Source: Patescibacteria group bacterium (GTDB taxonomy: Bacteria; Patescibacteriota; Patescibacteriia; 2-12-FULL-60-25). From it: DNA of 39,380 nt. Where the stretch lies: contig JAKLEH010000006.1 of the NCBI GenBank assembly GCA_022703155.1, forward strand, positions 1-39,380, in the 5' to 3' direction. The position numbers and the translations under genes were made by a program. Of this stretch, positions 34,093 through 39,380 are shown in pieces (the first letter of the stretch is position 1; every line of letters starts with the position of its first letter). Below the pieces are notes generated by a model. The model was not told the origin of the DNA. It was given only the letters and a program-made list of their open reading frames with translations, and searched no databases.

Positions 34093-34947
34093 CTACGGAC
34101 ACGTCCCGGCCGAACCGACCTTCTTGCACAAAGCTTCCTGCGAAAAGACAGTATAACTGAATAGACCGGACAAAATATCTTGCCGCGGCATGGTGACCGT
34201 GAGTTTTTGCGTGGTTCGGCCATATGTCCCCTGGCTGCCCAACACGATATCGCCTGGGTAATTCAACTGCGCCGCGCCGTTATAGAACGCGACTTGGACG
34301 TTGCTCGCGCCGCATTTGAAGGGACGGATGCGCAAACGGTACGCCTTGGCCGGATCCAACGGTGAAATCGCCATGGGCGAAACCGAAAACGGCCACACAG
34401 TGTAGTTGGCCGAGGCCGTAGGCCAAGTGATGGTTCCGCCGGAAATTTGCCATTCGGCCGTCCCCACTTCCATGTCCGGCGAAACGAAACCCTTGGCCGC
34501 GCAATCCGCGCCCGGTTGCCACGAGATGGTCACTCGATCGGCGTTGGCCGTGGACGAGATGTTGTCAGGATCGAACAGGTCCACGAACGCCAATTGTTCT
34601 TGCCCCAAGGTCGTAAAAGATTTTGTCGCTGGAGTGTCGAAGCCCGTGGTGGATATCCATTTGGTCGCGCCCGGATAGGTGCTGGACGAGGACGCGATCT
34701 GCGTCAATGTTTTGTTTTCCTTGCGGATGGCATACAGCTGTTGCTCGATGCCCGCATTGGCCATGTAATAAGCGCCCACGGCCCGATCCATCTCTTGCGC
34801 GCGCTTGGAACCCTCCATGACCATCACGCCTATGGCCGCGCCCAACATCAAAAGCAACGACACCAACGTCAAAGCCATGGCCACGATGTTGCCGGGCGCT
34901 TTATGCGTTCGACTTTGGACTTTGGACTTTGGACTATTAACGCGCAT
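34093..34947 (-). CDS. PilX-like minor pilin or pilus-assembly protein
   Basis: 284 residues. A leader containing KAPG is followed by the hydrophobic helix NIVAMALTLVSLLLMLGAAI and then AVGAYYMANAGIEQQLYAI, the pattern of PilX/GspK-like minor pilins, which often lack the Glu at +5. The rest is a beta-rich extracellular domain with Cys pairs near the end. I chose the ATG at 34947, which overlaps the preceding pilin's stop by 11 nt; the codons right after it are heptamer repeat (SPKSKVQS). An earlier ATG at 35133 lies far inside the upstream gene and is rejected. It is the last gene of the pilus operon. Confidence 0.75.
   Translation of the reverse strand: MRVNSPKSKVQSRTHKAPGNIVAMALTLVSLLLMLGAAIGVMVMEGSKRAQEMDRAVGAYYMANAGIEQQLYAIRKENKTLTQIASSSSTYPGATKWISTTGFDTPATKSFTTLGQEQLAFVDLFDPDNISSTANADRVTISWQPGADCAAKGFVSPDMEVGTAEWQISGGTITWPTASANYTVWPFSVSPMAISPLDPAKAYRLRIRPFKCGASNVQVAFYNGAAQLNYPGDIVLGSQGTYGRTTQKLTVTMPRQDILSGLFSYTVFSQEALCKKVGSAGTCP
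34910..34937. repeat. GGACTTT heptamers in a pilin leader
   Basis: Four 7-bp units (CGACTTT, GGACTTT twice, GGACTAT). On the minus strand they encode leader residues NSPKSKVQSR of the PilX-like protein. Confidence 0.75.
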
Positions 34948-35653
34948 ATACGCGGGATGAAATCGTGGTCTGCACGTCATTGGTGACGCGTTCGTTGACG
35001 TTGGACGCCATGTAAGTGAGCTTGAGATAAAACGTGACCACGGGTTGGCGGTCGCTTTGGTAGGATCCGGCGCCATAATCGTATACGAACGGCGAGACGG
35101 TCGGCCAAACCAACACCTTAAAATCGTCGACATTGACGTTCCGCGAAGTCAACGGCGCCCAAGTCGAACCGCCATCCGTAGAGACCGCCAGACATCTGAC
35201 GTTTGAATAATCCAAACACACGGGGTCGTTATAGTCCGCTAGTTTGATTTTTGTGGCCACGCCGCCCTCTGGTTTTAGCGAAAGCGTGGATGTGGCTCCA
35301 CTCCAGGTCACCGAATAATCCACCGGCGTATTGCGTATCAGGCGCGCCGTATACTCGGTGACGTACCGCATGTCTTGTTGGACAGCGGCCGAATAACTGG
35401 TCTTATGCGACAAACGTATGAACGAGAGGTAGGTCTGCGACAGGATGGTGATGGTTATGGCGAACAGCAGCATGACCACCAGCAATTCCAAAACCGTATA
35501 ACCAGGTGCGCACGTCGCACGTCGCACTGCCTGCCCTGAGCGGAGCGGAGCGGAGTCGAATGGGTCGCTACGTCCCAGGCTCCTGGGACGCGGGACCACG
35601 CCAGAGGCGGGCGCAGCGCGGGACGCGGGACGATATTCCCTATCTCCAATCAT
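34937..35653 (-). CDS. PilW-like minor pilin with a long repeat-built leader
   Basis: 238 residues. The prepilin site is APG followed by YTVLELLVVMLLFAITITIL, with Glu at +5. The C-terminal part is beta-rich, as in PilW/PilJ-type minor pilins. From the ATG at 35653, which overlaps the preceding stop by 14 nt, the leader is about 50 residues where 5-10 is usual. It is built wholly of repeats (heptamers, a 21-bp palindrome, a GGAGC run). A GTG giving VRRATCAPG is a possible shorter start. PilD, encoded upstream, would cut after the Gly. Confidence 0.8.
   Translation of the reverse strand: MIGDREYRPASRAAPASGVVPRPRSLGRSDPFDSAPLRSGQAVRRATCAPGYTVLELLVVMLLFAITITILSQTYLSFIRLSHKTSYSAAVQQDMRYVTEYTARLIRNTPVDYSVTWSGATSTLSLKPEGGVATKIKLADYNDPVCLDYSNVRCLAVSTDGGSTWAPLTSRNVNVDDFKVLVWPTVSPFVYDYGAGSYQSDRQPVVTFYLKLTYMASNVNERVTNDVQTTISSRVYAR
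35507..35630. repeat. Composite repeat block in the PilW-like leader
   Basis: From low to high coordinate: GCACGTC heptamers (35510-35523), a GAGCG run (about 35538-35554), a GTCCCAGG/CCTGGGAC palindrome (about 35570-35588), a CGCGGGA heptamer (35589-35595), a 21-bp insert with core CGCCAGAGGCGGGCGC (35596-35616), and two CGCGGGA heptamers (35617-35630). Confidence 0.8.
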
Positions 35654-36293
35654 ATAAATCCGTATAGATGGTCAAGGTTTTGGTCTTATCCCGGCGCGTC
35701 CATTTGACATCGGCTTTGGCGCGCAAACCAATCAGGTTGGTTTGGGGCGCGGTCACGCAACCGCACACGCCCGTAGGGTACGTAATGACCGAATGATCCG
35801 CATTGGCGCAGATGGGTATGAAAGTCAGTAACCTAGAAAATTGCGTACTGGTGCCGGAAATGTTGTTGAGCACGTAAAACGTATTGGCATTCGAGGAGCG
35901 CTTTACCACGGCAGAAGCCTGATTGATGTCGGATACGTATGAAAAAAGCGGCTCGGACGAGCCGTCCCAACTCGGCACGACCGTGCAGCCGCCCATCAAA
36001 TTGGTCATACCGTAACCAAACGGCTGCGTTGCCAACCAATTGGAATCACGTTTGTTTTGCGCCAATTCCAGCATTTCGCGCGCCATGTTCATAGCCTGGA
36101 TGTTATCCGCGTCGCTTTCCTGCAAAGCCAAATTGGAAAAAATCAACGTGGTCACTCCGTATAAAGCCACTGAAATTATGAAAAGCACGATCAGCATCTC
36201 GATGATCGTCTGCCCCGGGAGACTCCTTCCCGACGTTGTACCGCGCCAGAGGCGGGCGCTGCATTGTACGTTGTACGTTGTACGAGTCTTCAT
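35640..36293 (-). CDS. PilV-like minor pilin with repeat-containing leader
   Basis: 217 residues. The prepilin site SLPG is followed by QTIIEMLIVLFIISVALYGV (Glu at +5) and an extracellular domain with Cys pairs (GGCTVV, PICANA, GVCGCV). The ATG at 36293 overlaps the stop of the preceding gene as ATGA, a strong sign that it is the true start. This gives a 27-residue leader, and its middle (TYNVQCSARLWRG) is encoded by GTTGTAC heptamers plus the 21-bp insert. The type (PilV/GspI) is inferred from position and the NMAREMLELAQNKRD region. Confidence 0.78.
   Translation of the reverse strand: MKTRTTYNVQCSARLWRGTTSGRSLPGQTIIEMLIVLFIISVALYGVTTLIFSNLALQESDADNIQAMNMAREMLELAQNKRDSNWLATQPFGYGMTNLMGGCTVVPSWDGSSEPLFSYVSDINQASAVVKRSSNANTFYVLNNISGTSTQFSRLLTFIPICANADHSVITYPTGVCGCVTAPQTNLIGLRAKADVKWTRRDKTKTLTIYTDLYDWR
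36235..36283. repeat. GTTGTAC heptamers with a 21-bp insert in a pilin leader
   Basis: GTTGTAC (36235-36241), then 21 bp with core CGCCAGAGGCGGGCGC (36242-36262), then ATTGTAC and two GTTGTAC units (36263-36283). Confidence 0.85.
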
Positions 36294-36940
36294 AACACCG
36301 ATACCCTCCCCGTTATTTTGTTGACTTCCACGTCCTTATATTCGCCGGAAACTTTGTGTCTGATGCGAATCAATATCAAATACGGCTCGGGTTGCGGCGG
36401 CACCAACACGTCCACGATGTGCGCTTGTCCGCTCTGCCGCACAAAGCTCACGTTGGCCCAAGCCGGACCGGCGCCCATCGAAGGCCAATACGTTTCGATG
36501 GATTGGATTTCGACCTTGTCGGACGTGCCTAGCAGCAATTCACGTTCCTGAATTTTTTCGTTAGCGCTCGTATATTTGTAATCCTGCGTGGCTGGATTTA
36601 CGTCCGCGAAAATCACGTATGACGACGATGCGGCATGCATCCAAATGCCATAACCCGACGGGATGGCGTCTTGGCACGCGCTAGCGCCGCAAGCGGCCGA
36701 GGAATTCTCGCACACGACATTTTCCGTACCTGGTTTGCACGTTTTGATGTTTTGGGCTTCGAGCGCCTGCGCTTGCGCGCTACGCAAATCGGACGCCAAC
36801 TGAGCCGCCGCCGCACGCAACTCGTCTTTTTGGTTGGCCGAACGCAAGCTGAATACGGTCAACAAAGACAATAAAACCACGATCGATAAAGCGACCAACA
36901 TCTCGGCCAGACTGAAGCCTGGGAGTTTACGTGAGCGCAT
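36290..36940 (-). CDS. GspH/FimT-like pseudopilin
   Basis: 216 residues with a short ordinary leader MRSRKLPG followed by FSLAEMLVALSIVVLLSLLT (Glu at +5). The helical spine continues as DELRAAAAQLASDLRSAQAQ, and a beta-rich domain with two or three Cys pairs follows. This is the GspH/FimT pattern of minor pilins that prime pilus assembly. I chose the ATG at 36940, which overlaps the pilD stop by 14 nt, over 37012. First of the four minor pilin genes after pilD. Confidence 0.82.
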   Translation of the reverse strand: MRSRKLPGFSLAEMLVALSIVVLLSLLTVFSLRSANQKDELRAAAAQLASDLRSAQAQALEAQNIKTCKPGTENVVCENSSAACGASACQDAIPSGYGIWMHAASSSYVIFADVNPATQDYKYTSANEKIQERELLLGTSDKVEIQSIETYWPSMGAGPAWANVSFVRQSGQAHIVDVLVPPQPEPYLILIRIRHKVSGEYKDVEVNKITGRVSVL

Positions 36941-37721
36941 GTGAAAGCCACTCCAAAATATCCTGACCCCACCATAAGGCCACCAATGTCCCGGCAACCA
37001 ACGCCGGCCCAAAGGGCACGCGCGTGCCGGGTTGGATTTTTTTCATGAACAACAGCGCCAAAGCGAAAGCCCCTCCAATGATGTACGCGAAATAAATGGC
37101 CAACCCCACGGACGGCCAACCCAAAACCGCGCCCATGATGGCGCCCAGCCAGATATCCCCAGACCCGATCCAACGCTTGCGCGACACGATCCATTGGAAC
37201 AAAAAGAAAAGCGTGGCCGCGCCAAAACCCACGGCGTGCGACCAGCCGACCTCGAGCGCGGGCGCGCCGGCCGCGACCTTCATGAGCGCGTTCCACAGCG
37301 AAAACACGATGCCCGTGCCGACCATAAGTTCCAACGGCAATTCGCTCCACCTAAAATCCATGACCGTGAACACCAAAAGTGAAGCGCCGAAAAAGAATTC
37401 GAATCCCATGGGCAACCAAGCGCCTTGCGACAAGTATCGCACCACGGAAATGATGGCGAGCAGCGCCCCGGCCAACTCGACCAAAGGATACTGGACATGG
37501 ATCTTCTTGCCGCACATGGAGCACTTGCCGCGTTGGATGAGATACGAGAGCACGGGCACCAAATGGCGCGCCTTGAGCGTGTGGCGGCAATGCGGGCAAT
37601 GCGAACGCCCCATGAGCGTTGAATGTTCGTGTGTGCGTATGGCCACCACATTCACGAACGAACCAAAAATCGCGCCGAACGCCGCGGCGCAACTCAAGAT
37701 CAGAATGTATTCGAGCATCAT
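36927..37721 (-). CDS. pilD: Prepilin peptidase / N-methyltransferase
   Basis: PilD cuts prepilin leaders after Gly and methylates the new N-terminus. The 264-residue membrane protein has the cytosolic four-Cys segment (CPHC...CSMCGKK), the GSFVNVVAIR start and two catalytic aspartates: one in TVMDFRWSELPLELM, where the usual PD is replaced by PL, and one in the GSGDIWLGAIMGA motif. About eight helices. It precedes the minor pilins that carry unusual leaders, so it must process all of them if they are functional. Confidence 0.93.
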   Translation of the reverse strand: MMLEYILILSCAAAFGAIFGSFVNVVAIRTHEHSTLMGRSHCPHCRHTLKARHLVPVLSYLIQRGKCSMCGKKIHVQYPLVELAGALLAIISVVRYLSQGAWLPMGFEFFFGASLLVFTVMDFRWSELPLELMVGTGIVFSLWNALMKVAAGAPALEVGWSHAVGFGAATLFFLFQWIVSRKRWIGSGDIWLGAIMGAVLGWPSVGLAIYFAYIIGGAFALALLFMKKIQPGTRVPFGPALVAGTLVALWWGQDILEWLSHALT

Positions 37722-37731
37722 GTTGGATCAG

Positions 37732-37822
37732 TCTATCAGGTCCATCAAGTCCTTCAGGTCCTTCAGGTTTGGGATCTCGGCACGGCGACCTGATGGACCT
37801 GACGGACCTGCGACCTGACGGA
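37732..37822. repeat. Inverted 9-bp arrays between pilD and a pilin gene
   Basis: TCCTTCAGG-type units (37732-37767) face CCTGACGGA-type units (37789-37822). Confidence 0.7.
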
Positions 37823-37826
37823 CGTG

Positions 37827-38294
37827 TCATTTAAGCTCATCCAACTGGTCCACGCCGTTCGCATGCGCGTAGTAAGTGCCTGCCGGGCCGTATGCCGTGG
37901 CGCGTTCGGTGGTGAAACGCAAACTGTAACCGCTCTGCGTACTGTGGTAGGCGTAATATTCGCCCGACTTGGGACCCGCGGGCACGGCTTCCAGGAAAAT
38001 CGGCGGCGTATTGTCTCCAGCCGGGGTAAAACCGTTGCCCGTCAACTTTTCCCCACCGCCTCCGGGCTTGCCCAAAAACACTCCGTCAGACACGGGATAC
38101 GCGGCTTTCTGCAACCAGAATTGGCTCAAGGCCGCACGCATTACCCCGATGTCGGAGATGCGTTTGGCGTCGCGGCTCATGGCGCGTTGCACGCCCAAGG
38201 CGTACGTGAAGATGGCGATGACGATGCCGATTATCAACAAACCGATAAGCAACTCGGGTATGGTCACGCCCGACAAACGACGGATTTTTAACAT
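37827..38294 (-). CDS. Type IV pilin-like protein
   Basis: 155 residues. Leader MLKIRRLSG, then VTIPELLIGLLIIGIVIAIF with Glu at +5, followed by AMSRDAKRISDIGVMRAALS, a spine typical of major-pilin-like or GspG-like proteins. The C-terminal part is Gly- and Tyr-rich without Cys. It lies between the major pilin candidate and pilD, with no terminator visible toward pilD, but a 110-bp repeat block separates them. Whether it is a main or minor subunit is open. Confidence 0.85.
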   Translation of the reverse strand: MLKIRRLSGVTIPELLIGLLIIGIVIAIFTYALGVQRAMSRDAKRISDIGVMRAALSQFWLQKAAYPVSDGVFLGKPGGGGEKLTGNGFTPAGDNTPPIFLEAVPAGPKSGEYYAYHSTQSGYSLRFTTERATAYGPAGTYYAHANGVDQLDELK

Positions 38295-38339
38295 ACCAAT
38301 TTATTATACCTTAAATCACCCGCGGAAGGTAGTTGTCCG

Positions 38340-38467
38340 TCATGCCGAATTCAGCCCGCCACCCGAAGCCGTTAGGCGCAGGATGGTTCGGCATCTCGAT
38401 TAACAACATGCAGACCATCGAGATCCTAAAACTAGTTCCCGCCAGAGGCGGACGGGCAGGATGACAC
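38340..38467. repeat. Two-hairpin dispersed intergenic element, copy 3, enlarged
   Basis: It has the same ends as copies at 15540 and 18271. The first hairpin loop is enlarged by about 35 bp, and the second carries an extra 19 bp (38438-38456, CCCGCCAGAGGCGGACGGG) that is absent from copy 2. Confidence 0.75.
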
Positions 38468-38475
38468 CGTAGAAT

Positions 38476-38505
38476 ACAAAAACCCCAGCCTGTCAGCCGG
38501 GGTTT
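38476..38505 (-). terminator. Terminator of the major pilin gene
   Basis: Minus strand: AACCCC/GGGGTT outer stem with inner GC pairs around TGACAG, followed by T-rich sequence. Confidence 0.8.
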
Positions 38506-38522
38506 CATGACTTTTGGGATGT

Positions 38523-39032
38523 TTACTGCAACACGCCGTTCTGGTTGGCCACGTGCGCAGCAGGACCAGTCAAATTTCCAGAATTGCCCTCCAAGAAGAA
38601 GCTAATGTTGTAATTAGTAATCGTTGGAACGCCTGTAATGAACCCATAATTGCAAGGAGTAGTGGGAGCCGCACCGCAGACCCCCGTCCCATTCGGATCC
38701 TCGATGTTCTTCAAGTTAACATAGTTGGTAGTGACCGTGGTTCCAGCCGCACCGGCACCGCTACAAGCCGTGCCTCCAGTGCACAGATTGGCATCGCTCA
38801 CCACGTCACCGACGGCCAAGGCCGAAGTACCGCAAACCTTGCACAAAATAGCACCGTCTTGGGCCGCATTGGCCAAAGCCGAAGCCACGGAGCGCATATC
38901 GGCCACACGTTTGGAATCGCGACTCTTAACTTGGGCGCCGCTGTAGGCGACCACGGCCAAGGTGGCCAAAATGGCGATGATGGCGATGACCACCAAAAGC
39001 TCGATGAGGGTGAAACCTTTTTTGAGTTTCAT
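38523..39032 (-). CDS. Type IV pilin, probable major subunit
   Basis: 169 residues with the classic start MKLKKG, then FTLIELLVVIAIIAILATLA (Glu at +5), then SRDSKRVADMRSVASALANA. The extracellular part has six Cys (CKVC, LCTGG, ACSG, VCGA, TPCN), unusual for so short a pilin. They probably form disulfides made by the DsbA-like proteins. It has its own extended -10 promoter and terminator, which fits high expression of a major subunit. The 130-nt leader holds 9-bp repeats. Confidence 0.9.
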   Translation of the reverse strand: MKLKKGFTLIELLVVIAIIAILATLAVVAYSGAQVKSRDSKRVADMRSVASALANAAQDGAILCKVCGTSALAVGDVVSDANLCTGGTACSGAGAAGTTVTTNYVNLKNIEDPNGTGVCGAAPTTPCNYGFITGVPTITNYNISFFLEGNSGNLTGPAAHVANQNGVLQ

Positions 39033-39065
39033 ACGATTAATTCTGAATTATTATCCTTCAAACTC

Positions 39066-39118
39066 CAACAGGTCTGTCAGGTCTATCAGGTAAGCATGAC
39101 CTGATTGACTTGAAGGAC
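39066..39118. repeat. Inverted 9-bp arrays in the pilin leader RNA
   Basis: CAGGTCTGT/CAGGTCTAT units (39069-39086) face CCTGATTGA/CTTGAAGGA units (about 39099-39118). They would be transcribed as a hairpin in the pilin 5' UTR. Confidence 0.6.
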
Positions 39119-39157
39119 ATGATGGGCTTAAAAGACGTTTATAAATTATTGTTGATA

Positions 39158-39166
39158 AGTATAGCA
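39158..39166 (-). promoter_or_regulatory. Extended -10 promoter of the major pilin gene
   Basis: TGCTATACT on the minus strand, identical to the promoter of the Clp-like operon at 4806-4814. It lies just before the end of pilC and about 120 nt before the pilin start. Confidence 0.6.
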
Positions 39167-39168
39167 CA

Positions 39169-39380
39169 TTATCCGGTGCCGGACGAGAGGTTGTACAAAG
39201 GCAACATGATGGCCGAAACCATCACGCCTACGCCCAAACCCAAAATGACCATGATGAGCGGCTCGAGCAACGAAAGCAGGTTGGCCGAAGTGTTGGACAG
39301 GCTGCGTTGGTAAAAATCGCTCAACCTTAACAAAACATCGTTCAACTTACCCGCTTCTTCGCCCACCGAAAGCATCTGCA
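39169..39380 (-). CDS. pilC: Type IV pilus inner-membrane platform protein PilC, C-terminal end
   Basis: The frame is open at the window edge; about 70 C-terminal residues are seen. MLSVGEEAGKLNDVLLRLSD, NTSANLLSLLEPLIMVILGL and AIMLPLYNLSS are the end of the second T2SSF domain of PilC/GspF proteins. PilC is the membrane platform between the assembly ATPase and the pilus. The rest of the operon (probably pilB, pilT) should lie beyond the window. Confidence 0.9.
   Translation of the reverse strand, partial: QMLSVGEEAGKLNDVLLRLSDFYQRSLSNTSANLLSLLEPLIMVILGLGVGVMVSAIMLPLYNLSSGTG

Noticed and set aside
34093-35133. Longer start of the PilX-like gene at 35133
   Set aside because: The extra 62 codons lie in another frame of the PilW-like gene and have shadow-type composition; the ATG at 34947 overlaps that gene's stop, as is usual in this operon.
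34910-36283. CRISPR-like array from repeated short units
   Set aside because: Units are 7 bp and directly adjacent, without spacers of about 30 bp, and no cas gene is present.

Overview
The window looks like chromosome from a Patescibacteria (CPR-type) bacterium. Intergenic spaces are short and many genes overlap. There is a type IV pilus locus, a membrane-anchored Clp-like ATPase, a minimal mraZ-rsmH-ftsL cluster, shortened UvrA and UvrC, and many orphan genes. TGA is used as a normal stop (for example mraZ and the Clp-like gene). The species cannot be named from this sequence alone.

Layout. 1-454: 5' part of a membrane spermidine-synthase-like gene (- strand). 579-4795: operon of an unknown membrane protein, a ClpC-like ATPase and a polyprenyl-phosphate sugar-phosphate transferase. 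5029-6793: mraZ-rsmH-ftsL with a recognisable promoter and MraZ operator repeats upstream. 7181-8529: small orphan genes, at least one apparently frameshifted. 8645-10634: NRAMP-type transporter, small membrane protein, NUDIX hydrolase. 10739-11998: uvrC. 12097-15490 (+): four orphan genes, two of them helical-repeat proteins resembling mTERF repeats. 15661-18240: uvrA. 18474-22431: a secreted protein, an HI0933-family flavoprotein and a lipoprotein with two DUF333 modules. 22560: tRNA-Ser(GGA). 23270-29474: two DsbA-like proteins, a thioredoxin-reductase-like enzyme, lgt, an S23-type four-helix protein, a membrane protein with a HEPN-like motif, gatA and gatC. 30109-32181: ligA. 32289-34072 (+): a paralogous pair of orphan genes and a DUF4180 gene. 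34093-39380 (-): pilus locus with three minor pilins, a GspH-like pseudopilin, the prepilin peptidase, two more pilins and the end of pilC.

The most unusual feature is a family of short tandem arrays (7-bp units, sometimes 9-bp) in most gene gaps. They often occur as two inverted arrays facing each other. Some are translated: inside ligA, inside gatA, and in the leader peptides of three consecutive prepilin genes, where two arrays also hold the same 21-bp palindromic insert. A second trait is a set of promoters whose -10 box lies only 6-10 nt from the start codon without a Shine-Dalgarno sequence, which suggests leaderless mRNAs.

Functionally the window joins envelope and pilus biogenesis (PilD, pilins, DsbA-like proteins, Lgt, TagO/WecA-like transferase) with DNA repair (UvrA, UvrC, LigA), Gln-tRNA amidation (GatA, GatC) and the division cluster.
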